A DNA stretch of 64,000 nucleotides. Source: JACDAN01 sp963847235. GTDB lineage: Bacteria; Actinomycetota; Thermoleophilia; Gaiellales; Gaiellaceae. A program made the translations under genes and the position numbers. How positions within the stretch are numbered: the stretch's first letter is position 1; each line of letters starts with the position of its first letter. Shown piece after piece: positions 52,287-59,639 of the stretch. The DNA is taken from contig CAWJYU010000004.1 of NCBI GenBank assembly GCA_963847235.1, positions 186,001 through 250,000 of the forward strand, given 5' to 3'. The notes below the pieces were generated by a model that was not told the DNA's origin, ran no database searches, and worked only from the letters and a program-made list of their open reading frames with translations.

Positions 52287-53130
52287 ATGAACAAGGCGCT
52301 CGTTGTGGGCGGGCTGCTCCTGGCTTTGCTCGTCCCAACCGCTTTCGCCGGCTCGCAGGCTTCTCAGGCGACGGTCCTCTGTGTCGAGCTTCAAGGCAAC
52401 GCGGACACGCGCTACGACGTCAAGGCTCGTAGCTCAGGCAAGTGCGCGCGCGGGGAGCGAACGGTGGCGCTTCCGCGTGGCCTGAGAGGCCCGCGTGGCC
52501 CGCGGGGACCAGCAGGCGCACGAGGTCCTGCCGGCCGCCGGCCCAGCCGGTCCAGCCGGGCCAGCCGGCCCAGCCGGCCAGCCGGGCCGCCGGCCCGCCA
52601 GGCCAAGCAGGCCGATCAGGGCCACGCGGGCCAGGTTGCCGCGGAGGAGTACGGCGTCTGCGGCCGTGTGATCGCAGCGTGGCGACAACGGCTGCGCCGA
52701 GCCGGTCGATCTGGGGGCATATTCTCGACCGAGATCGGCTCGCCGGTCGGCCGACACGACGGGCGGGACGTTCCGCTTCACGTGCACCGCGGCGCACGTC
52801 ACGTGCACGGTGACGATCCGCGCGTCGGTGCATCTCGGACAGCAGCACCGACCAGGCACTGTTCCACCCGCGCGATCCTGCTGTACCGCGGAGGCGTCAG
52901 GTAACTGGCGCTGCGCCGGCGCTCTACTGCGAGTTCGGCGACGGCCCGCTGCAGCTGATCGACCGCGAGCCGCTCCGTGCGGACGAACCCGTCGGACCGG
53001 CGTCCGGACCTGCCGTTCAACATCGGCGGTACGGCGGACTGCGGCGTCCCGGGTACCGCCGACCGGGCGAGGACGTCCGAGATCGTCGTGCCGACGGGCT
53101 TCTACGACGTCTTCGCGACGTTCGGCTTCG
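52287..53130 (+). pseudogene. Secreted collagen-like protein, multiply frameshifted
   Basis: The start is clear: ribosome-binding site AAGGGAG, ATG at 52287 and a signal peptide (MNKALVVGGLLLALLVPTAFAG). After a short Cys-containing segment come Gly-x-y repeats (GLRGPRGPRGPAGARGPAG), which continue in another frame as GPAGPAGPAGPAG. The C-terminal part can be followed only by changing frame several times (fragments such as VPTGFYDVFATFGF and GGTADCGVPGTAD). The collagen-like stalk would form a triple helix at the cell surface. Whether the disruptions are real or assembly errors is open; the repeats are a known problem for assembly. End approximate. Confidence 0.6.
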
Positions 53131-53199
53131 CGGGGCCTGGACTGCGCTTCCCGCGTTCCGTAGGACGACTCTCGCCGGTCACGACCGGGCGGACGACGA

Positions 53200-53230
53200 G
53201 GGGGCGGCCGAGCCGCCCCCTTCGTCTGTC
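53200..53230. terminator. Strong intrinsic terminator
   Basis: A perfect 9-bp stem GGGGGCGGC (53200-53208) and GCCGCCCCC (53212-53220) with loop CGA, followed by TTCGTCTGTC. It lies between the collagen-like gene and the converging AHSA1 gene. Confidence 0.7.
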
Positions 53231-53277
53231 AAGCGGTACGCGCGACGCGATCGCCTCCGGCCCTGGAGCGGAGTCGG

Positions 53278-53989
53278 CTACTCGCTGCTGAACGACTCGG
53301 TGTAGCGGCCGAGCACGAAGTCCCAGCCGGGGCCGTAGTTCGCGCGCCCCTCGGGGTCGTCCCAGCCGCGGTGCTCGAGGTCGACCCGGGTCTTGTCGCC
53401 CTCGGGCGTGAAGCGGATCTCGAGCTCGGTGGGGCCGCGCTCCGGGTTCACGCGCCAGCGCAGGAGGAACCGGTCGTGCGGCTCCCAGGCGAGGACGTCC
53501 GCCCAGTCGGATTCCTCGCCCTCGTGCTCCGCTCGTAAGGCGGTCGGCGACGCGCTGTCGAAGACGATCTCGGCGTAGTGGCCGAGCACGAAGTCCCAGC
53601 CGGGGCCGTAGTTCGCGCGCCCCTCGGGGTCGTCCCAGCCGCGGTGCTCGAGGTCGACCCGGGTCTTGTCGCCCTCGGGCGTGAAGCGGATCTCGAGCTC
53701 CGTCGGGCCGCGCTCCGGGTTCACGCGCCAGCGCAGGAGGAACCGGTCGTGCGGCTCCCAGGCGAGGACGTCCGCCCAGTCGGACTCCTCGCCCTCCGTG
53801 CTCCGCTCGTACAGCGCGGCCGCCGACGCGCTCGTCGAAGACGATCTCCGCAACCTTGTCCTCGAAGACCGTGTGGCTTTTCGGCCACCAGCTCGTCGCC
53901 TGCCGCGTGAAGGTCTCGAACGCGGTCTCCTGCGACGCCTCGACGATGATCGTCTTGTTGATGGCCGCAAGTGCCTCCGTCGTGCTCAT
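53278..53989 (-). pseudogene. AHSA1/SRPBCC-domain protein with internal duplication and frameshift
   Basis: An activator-of-Hsp90-ATPase-1-like (SRPBCC) protein of the type paired with ArsR regulators. The N-terminus INKTIIVEASQETAFETFTR and WWPKSHTVFED is standard. The C-terminal half (EESDWADVLAWEPHDRFLLRW to NYGPGWDFVLG) occurs twice in tandem, separated by HYAEIVFDSASPTALRAEHE. The frame changes near 53820 (one extra base), between DERVGG and ALYERSTEG. Without the duplication the protein would have normal length. The start overlaps the arsR stop (ATGA). Confidence 0.75.
53307..53852. repeat. 273-bp in-frame tandem duplication
   Basis: The segment from 53307 recurs from 53580 with an offset of exactly 273 bases (91 codons). 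The first 200-plus bases are almost identical, with only a few differences such as CGGTGGG versus CCGTCGG. It doubles the C-terminal half of the AHSA1-domain gene. The near identity indicates a recent event, or a duplicated assembly segment. Confidence 0.85.
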
Positions 53990-54303
53990 CCCTTGCTCCT
54001 TTCCCTCCGTTCGGCCTCGGCCTTGAAGTCGGCGAGCGCCTGATCCCAGAAGCGGTCGAAGTAGCTTCGGACGGCCGCGACGCCGTCCAGGTCGACGCGG
54101 TAGACGCGCCGTGTTCCTTCCGCCCGCTCGCGGACGAGGCCTGCGTCCTTCAGCACCCGCAGGTGCTGGGAGACTGCCGGACGGCTGACGGGGAGCTCAC
54201 CCGCCAGCTCTCCGACAGCCATCGGCCTCCGGGCAAGCCGCTCGAAGATGGTTCTCCGAGTCGGGTCGCCGAGGGCGTTCATCGCTACTGCGTAAGCTTC
54301 CAC
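53986..54303 (-). CDS. ArsR-family transcriptional regulator
   Basis: A 105-residue winged-helix repressor: ALGDPTRRTIFERLARRPMAVGELAG, then SRPAVSQHLRVLKDAGLVRERAEG. It lacks obvious metal-binding Cys pairs, like the ArsR proteins that control AHSA1 genes. GTG at 54303 or ATG at 54282 could be the start. An inverted repeat lies at and just before the start, suited to autoregulation. It is cotranscribed with the AHSA1-domain gene. Confidence 0.88.
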   Translation of the reverse strand: MEAYAVAMNALGDPTRRTIFERLARRPMAVGELAGELPVSRPAVSQHLRVLKDAGLVRERAEGTRRVYRVDLDGVAAVRSYFDRFWDQALADFKAEAERRERSKG

Positions 54304-54325
54304 TTACCGTAAGCGTAGACTTACG
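54303..54325. promoter_or_regulatory. ArsR operator candidate
   Basis: CTTAC-C-GTAAG (54303-54313) overlaps the GTG start, and CGTAAG (54308-54313) forms a second inverted repeat with CTTACG (54320-54325). A minus-strand -10-like TACGCT lies between them. The sites would block the arsR promoter when bound. Confidence 0.5.
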
Positions 54326-54326
54326 A

Positions 54327-54905
54327 TCAGCGGATGTCAAGCCTCGGTGTTCCCGCCTCGAGGTCGAGGAGCAGCCGCTTCCGCTCGAGCCCGCCGCCGT
54401 AGCCGACGAGGCTGCCGTTGGAGCCGACGACGCGGTGGCACGGGAGCACGATCGGGATCGGGTTGCGGTTCATGATCGTCCCGACCGCGCGGGCCGCACG
54501 CGGGTTGCCGGCCGCAACCGCCAGCGTCTTGTAGGTCGTGACCTCGCCGTAGGGCACCTTCGCGAGGCGCTCGAGGATGTCGCGCGAGAAGCCTTCCCGA
54601 CCGCGCAGGTCGAGCGGCAGGTCGAAGTCCCGCCGGTTCCCCTCGAAGTACTCGTCGAGCTCGCGCCGCACCGGGTCGAGCTCGCGCGGTGCGCGCAGGA
54701 CTCGCACACCGAAGGTTCGGGCGAGCGTCTCGGTCTCCCGCTCCGGCTCGGGATCGAACGAGATCCGGCAGAGGCCCCGCTCGGTCACGGCGAGGAGGAG
54801 CGGGCCGATCTGTGTGTCGGCGACGTCGAACGAGACGTCGACGAGGCCCGCCTCCACGGCGGCCTCCCGGAAGCGACGGTCGAGTGTCTTGGGAACGGAA
54901 GTCAT
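54327..54905 (-). CDS. ogt: Methylated-DNA--protein-cysteine methyltransferase
   Basis: Repairs O6-methylguanine by transferring the methyl group to its own Cys. The 192-residue protein has a degenerate N-terminal domain and the methyltransferase domain with VPYGEVTTYKTLAVAAGNPRAARAVG and the active site IPIVLPCHRVVGSNG. GGGLERKRLLLDLE ends the domain. The ATG at 54905 overlaps the stop of the ECF sigma gene, so the two are coupled. Confidence 0.93.
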   Translation of the reverse strand: MTSVPKTLDRRFREAAVEAGLVDVSFDVADTQIGPLLLAVTERGLCRISFDPEPERETETLARTFGVRVLRAPRELDPVRRELDEYFEGNRRDFDLPLDLRGREGFSRDILERLAKVPYGEVTTYKTLAVAAGNPRAARAVGTIMNRNPIPIVLPCHRVVGSNGSLVGYGGGLERKRLLLDLEAGTPRLDIR

Positions 54906-55366
54906 GTGAGCCTCCTTCGCAGGCGCCGCACGCCGGAGGACGCGGCCTGGCGGGCCGCCTCCTCGCTGGACCCGAGTGCGGTGCCGATGTCCGAGTAGGG
55001 CAGGTCGTAGCCGTAGCGGAGCACGACGGCGGCGCGCTCCTTCTCAGGGAGCTCGTCCGCGAGGTGCTCGATCTGCGCGTACGTGGGCCGATCGTCGGTC
55101 GTCTCGCCGTCGAGCTCGGCAGCCGGCTCGGGGCGGCGTTTCCGGCCCTCGTCGGCGGCGACCCGAGTTGCGATCGTGAACACCCAGGCGCGCAGGTAGC
55201 GGCCGTGCTTCAGCGAGTCGTAGCCGCGGAGCGCCCGGAGAAAGGTCTCCTGGAAGGCGTCCTCGGCCCGCTGCCGCCCGAGCAACCTCACGAGGTGCCC
55301 GAAGACGGCGTCGCGGTTCTCCGCGTAGAAGCGCTCGAACGGCGGCACGGTCATCGCTTCCATCAT
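54902..55366 (-). CDS. ECF-type RNA polymerase sigma factor
   Basis: About 154 residues with region 2 (ERFYAENRDAVFGHLVRLLG, AEDAFQETFLRALRGYDSL, RAWVFTIATRVAADEGRKR) and region 4 (LPEKERAAVVLRYGYDLPYSDIGTALGSS...). AAGAGG precedes two consecutive ATG codons (55366 and 55363); a third at 55354 is possible. No anti-sigma gene is adjacent. It is translationally coupled to ogt, suggesting a role in a DNA-alkylation or general stress response; that is inference. Confidence 0.88.
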   Translation of the reverse strand: MMEAMTVPPFERFYAENRDAVFGHLVRLLGRQRAEDAFQETFLRALRGYDSLKHGRYLRAWVFTIATRVAADEGRKRRPEPAAELDGETTDDRPTYAQIEHLADELPEKERAAVVLRYGYDLPYSDIGTALGSSEEAARQAASSGVRRLRRRLT

Positions 55367-55376
55367 CCTCTTCAAC

Positions 55377-56213
55377 GTGGAGGTCGCGGAGGGTGTGAGA
55401 TGCGCGGTCGTCGGCCACGTCGAGTGGGTGGACTTCGTCCCGGTCGAGCGGGTGCCGGAGCCCGGCGAGATCGTGACGACGAACGACCACTGGGCCGAGC
55501 CGGCGGGCGGCGGGGCGGTCGCCGCGGCGGAGCTGCTCCGGCTCGGCGCGGAGACGACGTTCTTCACGGCGGTGGGGGAGGACGAGCTGGGTCGGCGCGC
55601 GGAGGCGGCGCTGCGCGCGGTCGGGCTTCGGCTCGAGGTCGCGGTTCGGGCCGCGCCCCAGCGGCGGGCGTTCACGTACCTGGACTCCCGAGGCGAGCGC
55701 ACGATCACCGTGCTCGGCGAGAAGCTGCACCCGTTCGGGGACGACCCGCTCGCGTGGGCGGAGCTGGACGAGACGGACGGCGTCTACTTCACGGCCGGCG
55801 ACGAGGCGGCGCTAGGCCAGGCTCGTCGAGCCCGCGTCCTGGTTGCGACCGCGCGAGAGCTTCCGACTCTTCGCTCGGCCGGCGTTCAGCTCGACGCGCT
55901 CGTCCACAGCGCGCGTGATCCCGCCGAGCGGTACGAGCCGGGCGACATCGATCCGGCGCCGAGGCTCGTCGTCTCGACCGAGGGCTCCGACGGTGGTCGG
56001 TACGTCGCGGACGGGAGGGAGGGTCGCTGGGCGCCGGCGCCGCTCCCTGGACCGCTTGCGGACACCTACGGCGCCGGGGACTCCTTCGCCGCGGGCCTCA
56101 CGTTCGCCCTGGCGCGAGGCCTCGCTCCGCAGGAGGCGGTCGAGCTCGCCGCAGCGTCGGCCTCGCGCGCGATGACGAGACACGGCGCTCACGGCGGCGA
56201 TTCGTCCGTCTGA
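55377..56213 (+). CDS. PfkB-family carbohydrate kinase
   Basis: A 278-residue ribokinase-fold kinase. The start (VVGHVEWVDFVPVERVPEPGEIV) is typical of this family, GGGAVAAAELLRLGAETTFF follows, and the catalytic anion hole reads ADTYGAGDSFAAGLTFALARG near residue 230. The sugar or nucleoside substrate is not determined. It is divergent from the ECF sigma gene with only ten bases between starts, so the GTG at 55377 is tentative; GTG at 55395 is an alternative. Confidence 0.85.
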   Translation: MEVAEGVRCAVVGHVEWVDFVPVERVPEPGEIVTTNDHWAEPAGGGAVAAAELLRLGAETTFFTAVGEDELGRRAEAALRAVGLRLEVAVRAAPQRRAFTYLDSRGERTITVLGEKLHPFGDDPLAWAELDETDGVYFTAGDEAALGQARRARVLVATARELPTLRSAGVQLDALVHSARDPAERYEPGDIDPAPRLVVSTEGSDGGRYVADGREGRWAPAPLPGPLADTYGAGDSFAAGLTFALARGLAPQEAVELAAASASRAMTRHGAHGGDSSV

Positions 56214-56226
56214 CAGAGTGCAGCCG

Positions 56227-56958
56227 ATGCCCGAGGACCACTTCGGCGAGCGAGTGGCCGAGCGGTACGACGAGTCGTCCGCCGACATGTTCGACCCTGC
56301 GGTCGTCGACCCGGCCGTCGAATTCCTCGCCGATCTGGCCGGAGACGGCGCGGCGCTCGAGCTGGGCATCGGCACGGGCCGCATCGCGCTGCCGCTCTCC
56401 CAGCGCGGCGTCCCCGTCCAGGGCATCGACCTCTCCGACGCGATGGTGGCGCGGCTGCGCGCCAAGCCTGGCGGCGATGCGATCCGCGTAGCGATCGGTG
56501 ATTTCGCGACGACCGCCGTCGAGGGGACGTTCACCGTCGCCTACCTCGTCTTCAACACGATCAACAACCTGACCTCGCAGGACGAGCAGGTCGCCTGCTT
56601 CCAGAACGTCGCGGCGCACCTCGAGCCGGGTGGCTGCTTCGTGATCGAAGTGGGCGTCCCGCAGCTCCAGCGGCTCCCGCCCGGCGAGACGGTCCGTCCG
56701 TTCGACGTCAGCCCCGACCATCTCGGATTCGACGAGTACGACATTGCCGCGCAGGGGCTGATCTCCCATCACTACTCACTGGTGGACGGCGCATGGGAGG
56801 CAGCGTCGACCCCGTTTCGCTACGTCTGGCCCGCGGAGCTCGACCTCATGGCCCGTCTCGCCGGGATGAGGCTGCGCGAGCGCTGGAGCGGCTGGAAGCG
56901 CGAGCCGTTCACCAGCGAGAGCAGGAAGCACGTCTCTGTCTGGCAGAGACCTGTGTGA
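56227..56958 (+). CDS. SAM-dependent methyltransferase
   Basis: A 243-residue class I methyltransferase with motif I ALELGIGTGRIALPL at about residue 40, the acidic GIDLSDAMV, and LVFNTINNLTSQDEQ at motif IV. The substrate is unknown; small-molecule targets are typical for this group. ATG at 56227 is chosen because ACAGAGT lies just upstream; GTG at 56218 is in frame. It is followed by the MmcQ-family gene after three bases. Confidence 0.83.
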   Translation: MPEDHFGERVAERYDESSADMFDPAVVDPAVEFLADLAGDGAALELGIGTGRIALPLSQRGVPVQGIDLSDAMVARLRAKPGGDAIRVAIGDFATTAVEGTFTVAYLVFNTINNLTSQDEQVACFQNVAAHLEPGGCFVIEVGVPQLQRLPPGETVRPFDVSPDHLGFDEYDIAAQGLISHHYSLVDGAWEAASTPFRYVWPAELDLMARLAGMRLRERWSGWKREPFTSESRKHVSVWQRPV

Positions 56959-56961
56959 GTC

Positions 56962-57333
56962 GTGGTGACGATCGACGACGTGCGGGCGCTGACAGCCGAC
57001 CTGCCCAGGTCCTACGAAGCCCTGGTCCGGGGCCGGGTCAAGTTTCGCGTCGGCCGGATCGTCTATCTGGCCTTCTCCCGCGACGAGAAGGTGATGGGCT
57101 TTGCCTTCCCCAAGGAGGAGCGGGACGCGCTCGTCCAGACCTGGCCCGAGAAGTTCATGCAGCCCGATCCGGGCGACCTTCGTTACAACTGGGTGCACGT
57201 CCGCCTGGATGCGATCGACGAGCAGGAGCTGCTCGAGCTGGTCTTCGACGCGTGGCGGATGGTGGTGCCGAAGCGTCTCGCCGCCGCATCCGACGACGAC
57301 CTTCGGCTCGGGCGAGTCGCGGACCTGTCCTGA
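56962..57333 (+). CDS. MmcQ/YjbR-family protein
   Basis: A 123-residue protein with the CyaY-like fold of MmcQ/YjbR: TIDDVRALTADLPRSYE at the start, FAFPKEERDALVQTWPEKF in the middle and NWVHVRLDAIDEQELLELVFDAWRMV at the end, where a Trp/Pro pattern is typical. These are often described as DNA-binding-like but their role is not established. GTG at 56962 follows the methyltransferase stop closely. Confidence 0.8.
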   Translation: MVTIDDVRALTADLPRSYEALVRGRVKFRVGRIVYLAFSRDEKVMGFAFPKEERDALVQTWPEKFMQPDPGDLRYNWVHVRLDAIDEQELLELVFDAWRMVVPKRLAAASDDDLRLGRVADLS

Positions 57334-57352
57334 GGTTCGCTGCGGCGGGCGT

Positions 57353-57839
57353 CTACCGGATGGCGACGGCGTCCGCGATCCCTTCGAGCGCGTCCGCCAC
57401 CTTGTCGAGTGGTGCACGCGTGTCGATCTCCACCGTCGCGCCCGCGCGCAGAAGCGGCTCGAAGGTCGCCAAGTCGTCCAGGATCCGATCCCGCTCGGCC
57501 TCGGACTTGCCGAAGTTGTTCGTCTCGCGCGTGGCCACTCGCTCGAGGATCACCTCCGCGGGCGCGCTCAACAGCACGACCGCATCGAAACGCGGATAGA
57601 ACCTCCTGATTGGAGACGCATCCGGAGACGAACAGCATGCCTTGCTCGTGCTGGTCTAGCAGCGCGTGGATGCGGTCCTCGCGCCACTGCTGCTCCGACC
57701 CGCCGACGTCGGAGGACGGCACCTCCACGGCGTAGCCGCCGTAGTCCGTATCGACGACCCGATGTCCCCTGCGAGCGAGCTCGACCAGAGCTGCTGACTT
57801 GCCCGTACCGGACATTCCCGTCACCAGCACCACAGCCAC
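57353..57839 (-). pseudogene. Small AAA/adenylate-kinase-like NTPase, frameshifted
   Basis: N-terminal P-loop VTGMSGTGKSAALVELARRG and a following VVDTDYGGYAVEV segment place it in the adenylate/shikimate-kinase-like AAA_18 group. After SGCVSNQ the frame shifts at about 57608. The conserved continuation FYPRFDAVVLLSAPAEVILER is in the next frame and runs to AIR and the stop. Length is 3n+1, consistent with one inserted base. It converges on the MmcQ gene. Substrate unknown. Confidence 0.75.
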
Positions 57840-57884
57840 GTGTCGACCTTAGCCGGAGAAGACGGCGCCATTTTCTCGGAGGCA

Positions 57885-57932
57885 TTGACGAAGTGGGGAA
57901 TAGTGGTCTAAAGTGGTGGAGAGTGGGAGACT
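57885..57932 (+). promoter_or_regulatory. mraZ promoter with four MraZ-type GTGG boxes
   Basis: TTGACG at 57885-57890 and TAAAGT at 57909-57914, 18 bases apart. Four GTGG boxes begin at 57893, 57903, 57913 and 57923, spaced exactly ten bases, one helical turn. MraZ is known to bind direct GTGG repeats upstream of its own operon, so this is a strong candidate for the autoregulatory site of the division and cell-wall cluster. Confidence 0.8.
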
Positions 57933-57947
57933 GCTGATGGCACGAAC

Positions 57948-58382
57948 ATGCTGCTCGGAGAGTACGAACACACCATCGACGACAAGAACCGGCTCACCCT
58001 TCCGGCCCGGTTCCGGGACACCATGTCCGACGGCGTCGTCGTCACGCGCGGGATGGACGGTTGCCTCTATGCGTATCCGCGGGGCGACTGGCAGGAGCGC
58101 TTCCAGTCACGGGTCGCAGGTCTCGATCCGCTCAGCAGCGAGAGCCGCAAGCTGCAGCGCCACTTCTTCTCCGGCGCGGCCGAGGCGGAGCTGGACAAGC
58201 AGGGCAGAATCATGATTCCGGGACCCCTGCTCCGCTACGCCGGCCTCGAGCGGGAAGTCGTCGTCGCCGGGATCCACGATCACCTGGAGATCTGGGATCG
58301 GGAGACCTGGCGTCGGGAGCTCAACGAGGTCGAAGGGAGTGCGGAGCATGTTGCCGAGCGTCTTGCAGCCAAACGCGACTGA
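57948..58382 (+). CDS. mraZ: Transcriptional regulator MraZ
   Basis: A 144-residue protein with two AbrB-like SpoVT domains: MLLGEYEHTIDDKNRLTLPARFR and the second DKQGRIMIPGPLLRYAGLEREVVV. It represses its own dcw operon. The ATG at 57948 begins the conserved start MLLGEYEHTID; a nearby ATG at 57937 is out of frame. Followed directly by rsmH, whose start lies inside the 3' end of mraZ. Confidence 0.95.
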   Translation: MLLGEYEHTIDDKNRLTLPARFRDTMSDGVVVTRGMDGCLYAYPRGDWQERFQSRVAGLDPLSSESRKLQRHFFSGAAEAELDKQGRIMIPGPLLRYAGLEREVVVAGIHDHLEIWDRETWRRELNEVEGSAEHVAERLAAKRD

Positions 58383-59304
58383 TCACGTCCCCGTCCTCGC
58401 CGAGGAGGTTCGGCGCCTGCTCGACGTGCAACCGGGAAACACTGTCGTCGACGCCACCTTCGGGGCGGGCGGGCATGCAGCCTTGCTCGCCGAGGACCTG
58501 AGGGGCGAAGGCAAGTTCCTCGCGATCGACAGGGATCCCAACGTCAAGCCGTACTTCGAGTCGTTCCGGCGCCGCGCCGGCGTGAAGACGCGGTTCCTGG
58601 CCGGAGACTTCGCCGACGTGCTCGAGCGGTTCGCGGACAACGGCCGCGGCGCCGACGCGATTCTCTTCGACCTCGGCGTCTCGAGCATGCAGCTCGACCG
58701 GCCGGACCGCGGGTTCTCCTACGCGGCCGACGCACCGCTCGACATGCGCATGGATCCGACCGCGGACGTCTCTGCCCGCGAGCTCGTGAACGAGGCGAGC
58801 GAGCGGGAGCTGACCGAGATCTTCCGCTCGTACGGCGAGGAGCGGTACGCCCGCCAGATCGCGAAGCGGATCGTGCGCGACCGGAAAAGCCAGCCGTTCG
58901 AGACGACCGGTGAGCTCGTGGAGGCGATCAAGTCCGCGATCCCGACGCCGGCACGGTTCGGCGACGGCCATCCCGCGCGACGCGTCTTCCAGGCGCTTCG
59001 GATTGCGGTCAACGACGAGCTGGGGGCGCTCGAAGCCGCGCTGCCCGCCGCGCTCGAGATGCTCGAACCGGGCGGCCGGATCGCCGTCATCAGCTTCCAC
59101 TCGCTCGAGGACCGAATCGTCAAGCGGTTCTTCCGGGCCGAGGCGCACGGCTGCACCTGCCCGCCTGACTTTCCGGTCTGCGTCTGCGGCAAGGAACCGT
59201 CGCTCCGGGTCCTGACCAGGAAGGCGGTCCGGCCGAGCGCGCAGGAGATCGCCAGCAACCCGCGCGCCGCGTCCGCACGGCTCAGGGCGGCGGTCAAGAC
59301 CTGA
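58348..59304 (+). CDS. rsmH: 16S rRNA m4C1402 methyltransferase RsmH
   Basis: N4-methylates C1402 of 16S rRNA. The 318-residue protein has HVPVLAEEVRRLL, the SAM site VDATFGAGGHAALLAE, ILFDLGVSSMQLDRPDRGFSY, and the C-terminal VISFHSLEDRIVKRFF followed by the Cys-rich CTCPPDFPVCVCGKEP. ATG at 58348 is preferred; GTG at 58339 is in frame. It overlaps mraZ and its stop overlaps the ATG of the ftsL-like gene. Confidence 0.94.
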   Translation: MLPSVLQPNATDHVPVLAEEVRRLLDVQPGNTVVDATFGAGGHAALLAEDLRGEGKFLAIDRDPNVKPYFESFRRRAGVKTRFLAGDFADVLERFADNGRGADAILFDLGVSSMQLDRPDRGFSYAADAPLDMRMDPTADVSARELVNEASERELTEIFRSYGEERYARQIAKRIVRDRKSQPFETTGELVEAIKSAIPTPARFGDGHPARRVFQALRIAVNDELGALEAALPAALEMLEPGGRIAVISFHSLEDRIVKRFFRAEAHGCTCPPDFPVCVCGKEPSLRVLTRKAVRPSAQEIASNPRAASARLRAAVKT

Positions 59305-59639
59305 TGGCGGTCGCTGTCGCACGTGCCCGCACAGGGGCCCGGCCGAGGCGCCGCGCCAAGGCCCAGCGCCGCACGGCCGGAGGCGCGTTCTGGATCGTGC
59401 TCGTCGGCGTGCTGCTCGCCGGGGTGGTGGCGCTGAACGTCGCCGTGCTGCGGCTCAACCTCCAGTTCGACCAGCTCGCGCGTGACCGCGACAAGCTTCG
59501 CGCCGAGTCCGCCGAGCTCGCGTCCGAGCTCGCCACACGTTCGGCCTCCGCGCGCACGAGCAGCCTTGCACGGAACCGGCTCGGCTACCTGCCGGCAGAT
59601 CCCGCCACGACGACGTATCTGGATCTCTCGGGCCGGTGA
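59304..59639 (+). CDS. ftsL: FtsL-like divisome protein
   Basis: A 111-residue bitopic protein: a basic cytoplasmic N-terminus, one helix (FWIVLVGVLLAGVVALNVAVL) and a coiled coil (NLQFDQLARDRDKLRAESAELASEL), ending in NRLGYLPADP, typical of FtsL. Sequence identity within FtsL is low, so the call rests on architecture and the position between rsmH and ftsI. The ATG overlaps the rsmH stop. Confidence 0.82.
   Translation: MAVAVARARTGARPRRRAKAQRRTAGGAFWIVLVGVLLAGVVALNVAVLRLNLQFDQLARDRDKLRAESAELASELATRSASARTSSLARNRLGYLPADPATTTYLDLSGR

Noticed and set aside
52490..52620. CRISPR-like short repeats
   Set aside because: The repeats are nine-base GGCCCAGCC-type units that encode Gly-Pro-Ala; there are no unique spacers, and no cas genes.
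53278..53989. Two separate SRPBCC genes in tandem
   Set aside because: Only the C-terminal half is doubled, with an exact 273-base offset and no second start codon or N-terminal half.
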